NCBI RefSeq assembly: GCF_039541115.1
Contig: NZ_BAABFP010000002.1
Location: 372,001 to 436,000, forward strand
Direction: 5' to 3'
Length of the DNA: 64,000 bases
DNA from: Angustibacter luteus
GTDB lineage: Bacteria; Actinomycetota; Actinomycetes; Actinomycetales; Angustibacteraceae
The notes below the pieces were generated by a model, which was not told the DNA's origin, did not search any database, and saw only the letters and a program-made list of their open reading frames with translations. How positions within the stretch are numbered: position 1 is the stretch's first letter; each line of letters opens with the position of its first letter. The position numbers were made by a program, and so were the translations under genes. Shown here in pieces: positions 1 through 7,586 of this stretch.

Positions 1-525
1 CGGCCCGGTGACGATGGTGAACGTGGTCAGCCAGGCGTCCGGGTCGTCGTCCGGCACGGCGTCGTTGCGCCAGAACTCGTACAGGCCGCCGAAGACCAGC
101 CGGTCACCGCCGGCGAGGTGGGTGAAGAACGGCTGCTTGCGCGGTTTGCCCTTCACGTCCAGCGCGGTCGGGCTGGTCTGCCACTCGTACCAGCCGTCCG
201 CGGGCACCAGGCAGCGCCGGGCTGCCGCCGCCCGCTTGAAGCCCGGCTTGTCGAACAGCGACTCGACCCGCGCGTTGATCATCCGGCTGCCGATCTTCGG
301 GTCCTTGGCCCAGGACGGCACCAGGCCCCAGGTCAGCAGCCGCAGCTGGCGCACCGGTGGCGCGGAGCGGTCCGACCGCGGCGGACGCTCGAGCACGACC
401 GGCACCTGGTGCGTCGGCGCCACGTTGTAGTCGGGCAGCACCGCTCCACCCGTCTCGTCGGACTCGATCTCGAGCTCCTCGACGAGGTCGTCCGGGTTGG
501 CGCTCGCCGCGTACCTGCCGCACAT
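1..525 (-). CDS. SRAP (SOS response-associated peptidase) family protein, 3' end off the left edge
   Basis: The start is the ATG at 525, giving MCGRYAAS, and the reading frame is open to base 1, so about 175 N-terminal residues are visible. Cys2, the catalytic residue that SRAP proteins (YedK, HMCES) use to crosslink to abasic sites in single-stranded DNA after Met removal, is present. NARVES and GWYEW, which carry the conserved Asn and Glu of the active site, also follow in order. The His-containing C-terminal motif would lie beyond the window. The family protects abasic sites in ssDNA through a reversible thiazolidine link. It is divergent from the DoxX-like gene and close to aroA, the same neighbourhood as Rv3226c in Mycobacterium. 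Identification is firm; only the truncation limits it. Confidence 0.9.
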   Translation of the reverse strand, partial: MCGRYAASANPDDLVEELEIESDETGGAVLPDYNVAPTHQVPVVLERPPRSDRSAPPVRQLRLLTWGLVPSWAKDPKIGSRMINARVESLFDKPGFKRAAAARRCLVPADGWYEWQTSPTALDVKGKPRKQPFFTHLAGGDRLVFGGLYEFWRNDAVPDDDPDAWLTTFTIVTGP

Positions 526-619
526 GGGGCCAGCCTGCCACCACCCGCCGACACCCCCGGGTCGCGCCGACCGGCCCGGCTGGGCAGGATGGGACCCGTC
601 CGCGACCCGGGGAGGCCCC

Positions 620-1189
620 ATGTCCGTCGTTCGCCGCATCGCCCGCCCACTGCTGGCCCTGACGTTCGTCGACGGCGGCTGGGACAGCTTCCGGCACCCG
701 GCGGAGAAGGCCAAGAAGGCCGCCCCCGTGCTCGAGAAGGTCGCGCCGGTGCTCGGCCTGCCGAACGACCCGGAGATGCTGGTCCGGGCGAACGGGCTGG
801 CCATGATGGGCGCCGGCGTCCTGTTCGCCACCAACCGCGCCCCGCGCACGAGCGCGCTCGTGCTGGCGGCGACGCTGGTGCCGACGACCGTGGCCGGGCA
901 CCCGTTCTGGGAGGCCGACGACCCGGCCACCAAGCGGCAGCAGCGGCTGCACTTCTTCAAGAACCTCGGCATGCTCGGCGGTCTGCTCCTGGCGATCGTG
1001 GACACCGAGGGCAAGCCCGGCCTGAGCTGGCGCGCGCAGCGGGCCGCCAAGGATGCCAAGCGCGCCGCGGGAGCCGCGAAGAAGGACGCCCGACACGCCG
1101 CGCACGACGCCCGCCGGGAGGCCAAGCTCGCCAAGGCGCGGGCCAAGGCGCAGGTCGCCGATGTGCTGCCGGACCTGCCCGGCAGCTGA
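620..1189 (+). CDS. DoxX-like membrane protein with a long Lys/Arg/Ala-rich C-terminal tail
   Basis: The ATG at 620 follows a ggagg at 611-615, so I prefer it over an in-frame ATG at 497 that lies in the divergent promoter region. The 189-aa protein has a DoxX-type core with hydrophobic segments at about 57-71, 78-92 and 114-127; this family has been linked to redox or quinone functions but is poorly defined. Residues 137-178 form an unusual amphipathic tail in which Lys, Arg and Ala alternate (for example RAAKDAKRAAGAAKKDARHA), resembling histone H1-like tails. Such a tail could bind nucleic acid or acidic lipid; that is inference. It sits alone between the divergent SRAP gene and aroA. Confidence 0.75.
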   Translation: MSVVRRIARPLLALTFVDGGWDSFRHPAEKAKKAAPVLEKVAPVLGLPNDPEMLVRANGLAMMGAGVLFATNRAPRTSALVLAATLVPTTVAGHPFWEADDPATKRQQRLHFFKNLGMLGGLLLAIVDTEGKPGLSWRAQRAAKDAKRAAGAAKKDARHAAHDARREAKLAKARAKAQVADVLPDLPGS

Positions 1190-1278
1190 CCGCGGCACCT
1201 GACCCCGGCACTGACCCAGGCCCGACCTCGGCGGGACCGGGTTAGACGCGGTCCGCTCGACCCGCGAGACTGTCGGGC

Positions 1279-2580
1279 ATGAGCGCCGACGCCGTGACCA
1301 CGCCCGTGCGCGACTGGACGGCCCCCGCCGCCACGACCCCGGTGGACAGCGTCGTGGTGGTGCCCGGCAGCAAGTCCCTGACCAACCGGCTGCTCGTGCT
1401 CGCCGCCGTCGCGGAGGGCCCCAGCCGGCTGCGCCGTCCCCTGCGCTCGCGCGACACCCAGCTGATGGCCGACAGCCTGCGCGCGCTCGGTGCCGACGTC
1501 CAGGACGTGCCCGGGACGGACGGTCTCGACTGGCTGATCACGCCCGGGCCGCTGCGCGGCGGCATCCAGGTGGACGCCGGGCTGGCCGGCACCGTGATGC
1601 GCTTCCTGCCTGCGGTCGCGGCGCTCGCCGACGGACCGGTGACGATCGATGGCGACCCCCGGGCCCGCGAACGCCCCATGGCTCCGGTGCTGGATGCGCT
1701 GCGCGCGCTCGGGGTCGAGGTGGACGACGGTGGGCGCGGCGCGCTGCCCTTCACCGTGCGCGGCGCCGGGTCGGTGCCCGGCGGCTCGGTGACCCTGGAC
1801 GCCTCCGCGTCCAGCCAGTTCGTGTCCGGCCTGCTGCTGGCCGCGGCCCGCTTCGAGCGCGGCGTCGTCGTCCACCACGACGGCAAGCCGGTGCCCAGCC
1901 AGCCGCACATCTCGATGACCGTCGAGGTGCTGCGCGACCGGGGCGTCGTCGTGGACGACAGCGAGCCGAACACCTGGCGGGTCGAGCCCGGCACGGTGAG
2001 CGCGTTCGACCTGGACGTCGAGCCCGACCTGTCCACGGCGGCCCCGTTCCTGGCCGCCGCCCTCGTCACCCGCGGGCGGGTGCACGTGGCCGGCTGGCCC
2101 GACCCGACGACCCAGGCCGGCGACGGCCTGCGCGACATCCTGGACGCGATGGGCGCGGACGTCACGTTGGACCGCGACGGCCTGACCGTCGTCGGCAACG
2201 GCCCCATCGAGGGCATCGACGTCGACCTGCACGACGTCGGCGAGCTGACGCCCGTGGTCGCCGCGCTCGCGGCGCTCGCCCAGTCCCCGTCCTGGCTGCG
2301 CGGGGTGGCCCACCTGCGCGGCCACGAGTCCGACCGGCTGGCCGCGCTGGCGACCGAGATCAACGGCCTGGGCGGCGCGGTGACCGAGACGGAGGACGGG
2401 CTGCGGATCCGACCGGCCGCGCTGCACGGTGGGCGCTGGGCGACGTACCACGACCACCGGATGGCGATGGCCGGCGCCGTCGTGGGGCTGGCCGTGCCGG
2501 GGGTGGTCGTCGAGGACGTCGACACGACCGCGAAGACGCTGCCGGACTTCACCGAGCGCTGGGCGCAGCTGCTCGGATGA
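1279..2580 (+). CDS. aroA: 3-phosphoshikimate 1-carboxyvinyltransferase (EPSP synthase)
   Basis: This 433-aa cytosolic enzyme transfers enolpyruvate from PEP to shikimate-3-phosphate, the sixth step of the shikimate pathway. The substrate-binding signature PGSKSLTNR lies near residue 30, and [22 protein letters not shown] and the C-terminal HESDRLAAL and YHDHRMAMA motifs are present in the expected order. Length fits bacterial EPSP synthases. Glyphosate-class features cannot be judged without alignment. The stop lies 7 nt before the rsgA start, so the two genes are probably cotranscribed. The aroA-rsgA pairing is conserved in actinomycetes. Confidence 0.97.
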   Translation: MSADAVTTPVRDWTAPAATTPVDSVVVVPGSKSLTNRLLVLAAVAEGPSRLRRPLRSRDTQLMADSLRALGADVQDVPGTDGLDWLITPGPLRGGIQVDAGLAGTVMRFLPAVAALADGPVTIDGDPRARERPMAPVLDALRALGVEVDDGGRGALPFTVRGAGSVPGGSVTLDASASSQFVSGLLLAAARFERGVVVHHDGKPVPSQPHISMTVEVLRDRGVVVDDSEPNTWRVEPGTVSAFDLDVEPDLSTAAPFLAAALVTRGRVHVAGWPDPTTQAGDGLRDILDAMGADVTLDRDGLTVVGNGPIEGIDVDLHDVGELTPVVAALAALAQSPSWLRGVAHLRGHESDRLAALATEINGLGGAVTETEDGLRIRPAALHGGRWATYHDHRMAMAGAVVGLAVPGVVVEDVDTTAKTLPDFTERWAQLLG

Positions 2581-2587
2581 GGCAGAC

Positions 2588-3643
2588 GTGAGCCGGCGCG
2601 GCGCCCGCGACTACGACGAGGACGACGTCCGCGTGCGGCCCTCGCGCAAGGGCACCCGTCCGCGGACGAAGGACCGGCCCAGCCACGAGGACGCCGAGTC
2701 CGGGCTGGTGGTCGGCGTCGACCGCGGTCGCTACACCCTGCTGGTCGGGTCGGGCGCGGACGAGCGCGCGGTGCTGTCGATGAAGGCCCGCGAGCTGGGT
2801 CGCAAGAGCATCGTGATCGGCGACGAGGTCGCGCTGGTCGGCGACACCAGCGGTGAGCCCGACTCGTTGGCCCGGATCGTGCGGGTCGAGGCGCGGCGCA
2901 CGGTGCTGCGGCGCACGGCCGACGACACCGACCCGTACGAGCGGATCATCGTGGCGAACGCGGACCAGCTCGCCGTGGTGACGGCGCTGGCCGAGCCCGA
3001 GCCGCGCCCGCGGATGGTCGACCGCTGCCTGGTCGCCGCCTACGACGCCGGGCTGCAGCCGTTGCTGGTGCTCACCAAGGCGGACCTCGCGGACCCGGCG
3101 CCGTTCCTGGGCAGCTACGCCCCGCTCGACGTGCCCTACGTCGTGACCCAGGTCGAGGCGGACGGCACGATCGTCGGTCTGGACGAGGTGCGGGACCGGC
3201 TGCGCGGGCGGCGCAGCGTGTTCGTCGGGCACTCGGGGGTCGGCAAGTCCACGCTGGTCAACTCGCTGGTGCCCGGCGCGTTCCGCTCGGTCGGCGTGGT
3301 GAACGAGGTCACCGGTCGCGGGCGGCACACGTCGACGTCCGCGGTGGCGCTGCGGCTGCCCGAGCGCGCCGGCTGGGTCATCGACACCCCCGGGGTGCGC
3401 TCGTTCGGGTTGGCGCACATCGACCTCGCGCGGATCATCAACGCGTTCCCGGACCTGGAACCCGGCACGGCGGACTGCCCGCGCGGGTGCACCCACGACG
3501 AGCCCGAGTGCGCGCTGGACGCCTGGGTCGAGGGCGGGCACGCCGGGCCGGCCGGTCGGTCCCGCCTGGACTCGCTGCGGCGGGTGCTGCGGGCGCGGAC
3601 CGGGACGACGTCCGGCTCCGGGCCCGACGACGACCTCGACTGA
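2588..3643 (+). CDS. rsgA: Ribosome small subunit-dependent GTPase A
   Basis: I chose the GTG at 2588, just past the aroA stop, giving 351 aa; a longer in-frame reading would run inside aroA. RsgA is a circularly permuted GTPase that assists late 30S subunit maturation. An acidic and basic N-terminal extension (about 1-38) leads into the OB-fold. The G motifs appear in permuted order: G4 TKAD at 163-166, G1 GHSGVGKS at 214-221 and G3 DTPG at 266-269. The C-terminal zinc-binding site Cys297-Cys301-His303-Cys308 is complete. The acidic C-terminus (DDDLD) is typical of actinobacterial members. Operonic with aroA. Confidence 0.96.
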   Translation: MSRRGARDYDEDDVRVRPSRKGTRPRTKDRPSHEDAESGLVVGVDRGRYTLLVGSGADERAVLSMKARELGRKSIVIGDEVALVGDTSGEPDSLARIVRVEARRTVLRRTADDTDPYERIIVANADQLAVVTALAEPEPRPRMVDRCLVAAYDAGLQPLLVLTKADLADPAPFLGSYAPLDVPYVVTQVEADGTIVGLDEVRDRLRGRRSVFVGHSGVGKSTLVNSLVPGAFRSVGVVNEVTGRGRHTSTSAVALRLPERAGWVIDTPGVRSFGLAHIDLARIINAFPDLEPGTADCPRGCTHDEPECALDAWVEGGHAGPAGRSRLDSLRRVLRARTGTTSGSGPDDDLD

Positions 3644-3669
3644 CGGCACCATCCGCGCTCCCCGCGCAC

Positions 3670-3722
3670 ATGTCGGGCTATCCGGGGTCATCTCGCGCCC
3701 TTGAGGCCGCATAGGCCGACAT
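3670..3722. repeat. Inverted repeat between convergent genes
   Basis: ATGTCGGGCTAT at 3670-3681 pairs with ATAGGCCGACAT at 3711-3722 (11 of 12 matches) around a 29-nt loop. It sits between the convergent rsgA and DUF2231 genes, so it may act as a bidirectional terminator, though there is no T-tract. Confidence 0.45.
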
Positions 3723-3750
3723 TCGGGGTGACGACGTCGGTGAGGTGGGG

Positions 3751-4206
3751 CTAGGGGGTCGTGTTGGTGACGATGTCGTGCCAGACCGCGTTCGAGCCGG
3801 CCTCGCCGGTCCGGATCACCCACCCCGTGGCCGCGACCGCACCGACGACCGCCAGGACGGCCACGACCGTCGGGACCGGCGCGTTGGCGTTGCGCGCCAG
3901 GGCCACCAGCACCGAGGCGAGCAGCAGGCCGAGGGCGAACCAGAGCATCTGGTCACCGAGCTTGAGGTGGTGCTCGATGGCCGGGGTGCTGCCGACCCGC
4001 TCGAGCAGCTTGTTGCCGCTCAGCTGGGCGACCTTGACCAGCACCACGATGCCGACGTTGCCCACCACCACCCACCACGCCGCCTTGGCTCGCCAGCGCG
4101 GGATCCAGGCCACCAGCACGGTCGCCACCGCCATCAGCGGGACGAGCACGACCACGGCGTGGATGACCAGGATGTGCACGGGCAGGCCGCGAAAGGTGTC
4201 GAACAC
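3751..4206 (-). CDS. DUF2231-type four-helix membrane protein
   Basis: The GTG at 4206 is preceded by gaggagg. The 151-aa protein begins FDTFRGLPVHILVIH, the GLPVH-x-h-h-x-H signature of DUF2231 membrane proteins. It has four predicted transmembrane segments at about 12-35, 44-60, 87-103 and 112-128. The conserved N-terminal histidines could bind a metal or haem; the family has no established function. It is transcribed against rsgA and its start lies about 85 nt from the DUF2087 stop on the same strand. A standalone small gene; the family call is good and the function unknown. Confidence 0.75.
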   Translation of the reverse strand: MFDTFRGLPVHILVIHAVVVLVPLMAVATVLVAWIPRWRAKAAWWVVVGNVGIVVLVKVAQLSGNKLLERVGSTPAIEHHLKLGDQMLWFALGLLLASVLVALARNANAPVPTVVAVLAVVGAVAATGWVIRTGEAGSNAVWHDIVTNTTP

Positions 4207-4290
4207 GTCGTCCTCCTCGTCGGGGGCAGCACCGACTGGGGACGATCATGCCGCCAGCCACCCTGGACACGGCGCGGACGCGCGGACGGT

Positions 4291-4635
4291 TCAGTCCGCG
4301 CCGCCCCGTGGCTCGTCCCCCAGCTCGTCCAGCAGGACGACGGTGCCGCCGCTGCGCCAGTAGATGCTGTCCGCGCGGGTCAGGAACTCCTCGTCGACCA
4401 GGTAGCGGCGCAGCGCGGCGACGTCCGGGTGGAACGCGCGCAGCAGCGCGTTGACGTCGCGCTCGGGATAGCGCACCCCGACGTCGAACACCTGGGAGAT
4501 CTGGTCCAGCAGCACGATCCGCTTGGACCGCCGCGCCGGGATGGACCGCAGCGACCCGTCCGCTCGCACGAACGCCCGCAGCACGGCCTCGCGCCGCGCG
4601 TCGTCGTCCGGTTCCTGGCGCGCCACGTCCAGCAC
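4291..4635 (-). CDS. DUF2087 domain protein
   Basis: This is a 114-aa soluble protein from a GTG at 4635; a second GTG at 4626 is also possible. The central stretch VRYPERDVNALLRAFHPDVA followed by LRRYLVDEEFLTR and YWR is the hallmark of DUF2087, a small winged-helix-like domain often found alone or fused to ArsR-type regulators. The family is usually taken as a putative transcription regulator. It is divergent from hisN, with the two starts only 44 nt apart, so it may share or influence the hisN promoter. Confidence 0.75.
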   Translation of the reverse strand: MLDVARQEPDDDARREAVLRAFVRADGSLRSIPARRSKRIVLLDQISQVFDVGVRYPERDVNALLRAFHPDVAALRRYLVDEEFLTRADSIYWRSGGTVVLLDELGDEPRGGAD

Positions 4636-4679
4636 GCTACGTCAGCCGCCGTGGCCCGGCCAGGCGGTAGGTTGCCAGC

Positions 4680-5489
4680 GTGCCGACCTACGACGACGAC
4701 CTCCGGCTGGCGCACGTCGTCGCCGACCAGGTCGACGCGCTGACGCTCGACCGCTTCCGCTCCGCCGACCTGCGGGTGGAGACCAAGCCCGACCTGACAC
4801 CGGTCTCGGACGCCGACCTGCGGGCCGAGGAGCTGGTGCGCAGCCAGCTGAAGCGCACCCGTCCGCGCGACGCGGTGCACGGCGAGGAGATGGAGACGAC
4901 GGGCCACGGTCCGCGGCGCTGGGTGATCGACCCCATCGACGGCACCAAGAACTTCGTCCGCGGCGTCCCGGTGTGGGCCACCCTGATCGCCCTGGTGGAC
5001 GACGACCAGCCGGTGCTCGGGCTGGTCTCGGCGCCGGCGCTGCAACGGCGGTGGTGGGCGGCGGTCGGCTCCGGCGCCTGGAGCGGGCGCAGCCTGTCGC
5101 AGGCGAGCCGGCTCGCCGTGTCGGCGGTGGGCGCGGTGGCGGACGCGTCGCTGTCGTACTCCAGCCTCGGTGGGTGGCGGGACGCTGGACGCGCGGAGGC
5201 GTTCGGTGCGCTCTGCGACCGGTGCTGGCGGACCCGCGCGTACGGCGACTTCTGGTCCTACATGCTGGTTGCCGAGGGCGCCGTCGACATCGCCTGCGAG
5301 CCCGAGCTCGCGCTCTACGACATGGCGGCCCTGGTGCCGATCGTCACCGAGGCGGGTGGCCGGTTCACCTCGCTGGACGGCGATCCCGGGCCGTGGGGCG
5401 GCAACGCGGTCGCCACCAACGGGCTGCTGCACGACGAGGTGCTCGCCGCGCTCGCTCAGCCGACCGGCACCGGCTCGCTCGACGGCTGA
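4680..5489 (+). CDS. hisN: Histidinol-phosphatase, inositol monophosphatase family
   Basis: The GTG at 4680 gives 269 aa. Actinomycetes use an IMPase-fold HisN to dephosphorylate L-histidinol phosphate in histidine biosynthesis. Metal-binding residues are visible: the GEE at about 61-63 and DPIDGTKNF at about 82-90. The C-terminal metal Asp is in LYDMAALVPIVTEAGG, where the common WD is replaced by YD. HisN is favoured over a general inositol phosphatase by the match to the actinobacterial HisN style (YGDFWSYMLVAEGAVDIACEP) and by the position beside aroA and rsgA. It is convergent with the MFS gene and their coding ends overlap slightly (5456-5489). Confidence 0.9.
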   Translation: MPTYDDDLRLAHVVADQVDALTLDRFRSADLRVETKPDLTPVSDADLRAEELVRSQLKRTRPRDAVHGEEMETTGHGPRRWVIDPIDGTKNFVRGVPVWATLIALVDDDQPVLGLVSAPALQRRWWAAVGSGAWSGRSLSQASRLAVSAVGAVADASLSYSSLGGWRDAGRAEAFGALCDRCWRTRAYGDFWSYMLVAEGAVDIACEPELALYDMAALVPIVTEAGGRFTSLDGDPGPWGGNAVATNGLLHDEVLAALAQPTGTGSLDG

Positions 5490-6703
5490 TCGATCCGGGT
5501 CAGCGTCCGGACGCTGCGACTGCACAGCGCGAACCCGGTGGCGGCGAGGATGAGCCCCGCGCAGCCCGCGAGGGTGACGGACACCCCGACGGCGTGCGCG
5601 ATCGGCCCGACCAGCACCTCCCCCAGCGGCATCGCGATGAACGAGCCGACGGCGTCGTAGGAGTACACCCGGGCCAGCTTCTGCGGCGGGATGTTCTGCT
5701 GCATCGAGACGTCCCAGGCCACCCCGAACTGCTCGAGCGCGACGCCGGTGAGGAACAGCGCCAGCGCGAGCGCGGGCAGCGTCGGCAGGTAGCCCAGGGC
5801 GAGCAGCGGCAGGGCGGTGACGGGGCTGAGCAGGACCCCCAACCGCAAGGCGCGCCGGGGCTGCCAGCGCAGGGCGACCAGGCCGCCGACGAGCATGCCG
5901 CAGGTCGACGCGGCCAGCGCGATACCCCAGGACCGGCGTCCGATGCTGTCGTCGGCGACCGCGGGGCCGAGCACCGCGATCCCGCCGGTGTACGCGGCGT
6001 TGATCAGCATGGCGGAGACGACGATCACCCAGACCCACGTGCGGCTGACGAACTCGCTCCAGCCCTCGCGCAGCTGCGACAGCGTGCTGGGTGGCGCGTC
6101 CGTCCCCCGCTCGAGGTCCGGCACCCGGATGCGGGAGTAGCAGGTGGCGGCCAGCGCGAACGTGATCGCGTCGGCGGCGATCCCCCAGCCCGGACCCACC
6201 GCGGCCACCAGGATGCCGCCCGCCGCCGTCCCGCCGATCATCGCGGTGTTGATGGCGATCCGCAGGACCGCGTTGGCCTGGCGCAGCAGGGTGACGGGCA
6301 CGGTCTGCGGGGTGAGCGCGGCGGCGGCCGGGAAGGACATGCCGGCCACTGCGCCGTTCACCACACTGAGCAGCATGAGCAGCGGGATGGTGGCGGTGTC
6401 GGTCAGCACCAGCGCGGCCACCACGGCCTGCGTGCCGGCCGCCGCGAACGACGAGCCGCGCAGCACGAGCGCGCGGGGCAACCGGTCGGCGAGGACACCG
6501 CCGAACAGCAGCAGCAGGACGTTCGCCAGTGATCGGGCGCCGACCACCAGGCCGAGGTCGGCGACCGAGCCGGTGAGGTCGAGGACGGCGAACGCGAGCG
6601 CCACCGGGGCGACCGCGTTGCCCAGGTAGCCGGTGAACCGTCCGCTCAGCAGCCAGCGGAAGTTCTTGTGCTGCAACGGCTCCAGGGCTGGGGCGCGGCT
6701 CAT
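5456..6703 (-). CDS. MFS transporter (multidrug-type, MFS_3/enterobactin exporter-like)
   Basis: The start is the ATG at 6703, giving 415 aa; a longer open frame to 6874 lies inside the upstream regulator and is rejected. MSRAPALEPLQHKNFRWLL is the typical N-terminus of MFS_3 exporters. Twelve hydrophobic segments can be traced, with the loop-2 motif GGVLADRLPRALVLRGS. The start overlaps the ArsR stop as ATGA (6700-6703), so the two are translationally coupled. The substrate cannot be read from sequence; regulation by the coupled ArsR protein is likely. The 3' end overlaps the convergent hisN by 34 nt. Confidence 0.85.
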   Translation of the reverse strand: MSRAPALEPLQHKNFRWLLSGRFTGYLGNAVAPVALAFAVLDLTGSVADLGLVVGARSLANVLLLLFGGVLADRLPRALVLRGSSFAAAGTQAVVAALVLTDTATIPLLMLLSVVNGAVAGMSFPAAAALTPQTVPVTLLRQANAVLRIAINTAMIGGTAAGGILVAAVGPGWGIAADAITFALAATCYSRIRVPDLERGTDAPPSTLSQLREGWSEFVSRTWVWVIVVSAMLINAAYTGGIAVLGPAVADDSIGRRSWGIALAASTCGMLVGGLVALRWQPRRALRLGVLLSPVTALPLLALGYLPTLPALALALFLTGVALEQFGVAWDVSMQQNIPPQKLARVYSYDAVGSFIAMPLGEVLVGPIAHAVGVSVTLAGCAGLILAATGFALCSRSVRTLTRIDQPSSEPVPVG

Positions 6704-7239
6704 GCCGGATCCTGGCTCGACGGGTCGGGGCTCGGCACCATGGTGAACATGGACACGGTGGTGCTGGTGCGCACCGTCCCTGGCGTCCGCGGGGGGCGCG
6801 CCGCGTCGTGCAGCTCGGTCATCGCGAGGGTCACCCGGTCGCAGATGTCGCGCCACAGGTCGGGGTCGACCCACAGCTCGGCGTCCGTCATCGGCGCCGG
6901 GCGGCCGGCGTCGCGCAGCATGGTGCGTCGGCGGAGCTCCTCGCTCAGGGCGGCGGCCATCGCCAGCCGGTCGCTCGGCTCCGGGCCGGACAGCCGGTTG
7001 CCCGTCGAGGGGTTGTGCCGGTAGCGCTTGGCCCGCCCACCGCGGACCGAGACCTCCTCGGCCACGTCGAGCAGGCGCGCGTCGTACAGCTGGCGCAGGT
7101 GGTAGCTGGCGTTCGCCTGGGTGCCGCCGAGCTCGCGCGCGACCTCGGCCGCGCTCATGGGAGCCCCGGTCAGCAGCGACAGGATCTGCAGCCGCAGCGG
7201 GTGCGCGAAGGCGCGCAGCGGGATCTCGTGCTCGGGCAT
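6700..7239 (-). CDS. ArsR-family winged-helix regulator
   Basis: I start it at the ATG at 7239 (MPEHEIPLRAFAHPLR), 179 aa; the in-frame ATG at 7278 would place a TTGACA-like promoter box inside the gene. Residues about 8-75 form the ArsR HTH with HPLRLQILSLLTG, MSAAEVARELG and ASYHLRQLYDARLL. No CxC metal site is present, so it is probably not a metal sensor; it may act like the HTH_20 regulators of MFS exporters. The C-terminal 60 residues hold a helical dimer region and a Ser/Thr/Pro-rich tail. It overlaps the MFS gene by four bases and should autoregulate the pair. Confidence 0.85.
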   Translation of the reverse strand: MPEHEIPLRAFAHPLRLQILSLLTGAPMSAAEVARELGGTQANASYHLRQLYDARLLDVAEEVSVRGGRAKRYRHNPSTGNRLSGPEPSDRLAMAAALSEELRRRTMLRDAGRPAPMTDAELWVDPDLWRDICDRVTLAMTELHDAARPPRTPGTVRTSTTVSMFTMVPSPDPSSQDPA

Positions 7240-7245
7240 GAGAGC

Positions 7246-7274
7246 AGTCTGCAGAGGATGGGCTCGACTGTCAA
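7246..7274 (-). promoter_or_regulatory. Candidate leaderless promoter of the ArsR-MFS operon
   Basis: On the minus strand TTGACA (7274-7269) is followed after 17 nt by CAGACT (7251-7246). The predicted start of transcription would fall at or within a base or two of the ATG at 7239, which suggests a leaderless transcript. The -10 box is a weak match (3 of 6 to TATAAT). Confidence 0.4.
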
Positions 7275-7311
7275 ACACTTCTTTGGGGGTTGGCCTGGCA
7301 TCATCGTCGCC

Positions 7312-7518
7312 ATGGAAGACGTGGTGGTCGACGAGGGCGGCATCCGGCTGGGGCAGTTCCTGAAGCTCGCCGGACTGGCCGAGAGCGGAGCCGACGCTAA
7401 GGGCCTGCTCTCCGCCGGACTGGTCTCGGTGAACGACCAGGGCGAGTCCCGCCGCGGGCGCCAGCTCGAGCGCGGGGACGTCGTCCGCTGCGCGGGTCGC
7501 GCCGTCCGGGTCGCCTGA
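7312..7518 (+). CDS. Small S4-domain RNA-binding protein (YbcJ-like)
   Basis: The ATG at 7312 gives a 68-aa protein that is a single S4 domain: IRLGQFLKLAGLAESGADAK, then GLVSVNDQGE and a basic RRGRQL, ending in the GDVV strand. The family (YbcJ/RlbA-like) is thought to bind structured RNA, often ribosomal. There is no catalytic domain attached. It is monocistronic, divergent from the ArsR operon with starts 73 nt apart. The domain call is firm; its RNA partner is unknown. Confidence 0.85.
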   Translation: MEDVVVDEGGIRLGQFLKLAGLAESGADAKGLLSAGLVSVNDQGESRRGRQLERGDVVRCAGRAVRVA

Positions 7519-7586
7519 ACGAACGAAATCCTTCGAGTCCGGCCGTTCGGCTCACCCTCGGCGGGTGCGCGGCCGATGATGACAAC

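Noticed and set aside
497-619. Upstream start for the DoxX-like gene
   Set aside because: It lies in the divergent SRAP start region, while the ATG at 620 has ggagg at the right distance.
6704-6874. Upstream extension of the MFS gene start
   Set aside because: The extension lies in the ArsR gene in another frame; the ATG at 6703 overlaps the ArsR stop as expected for coupling.
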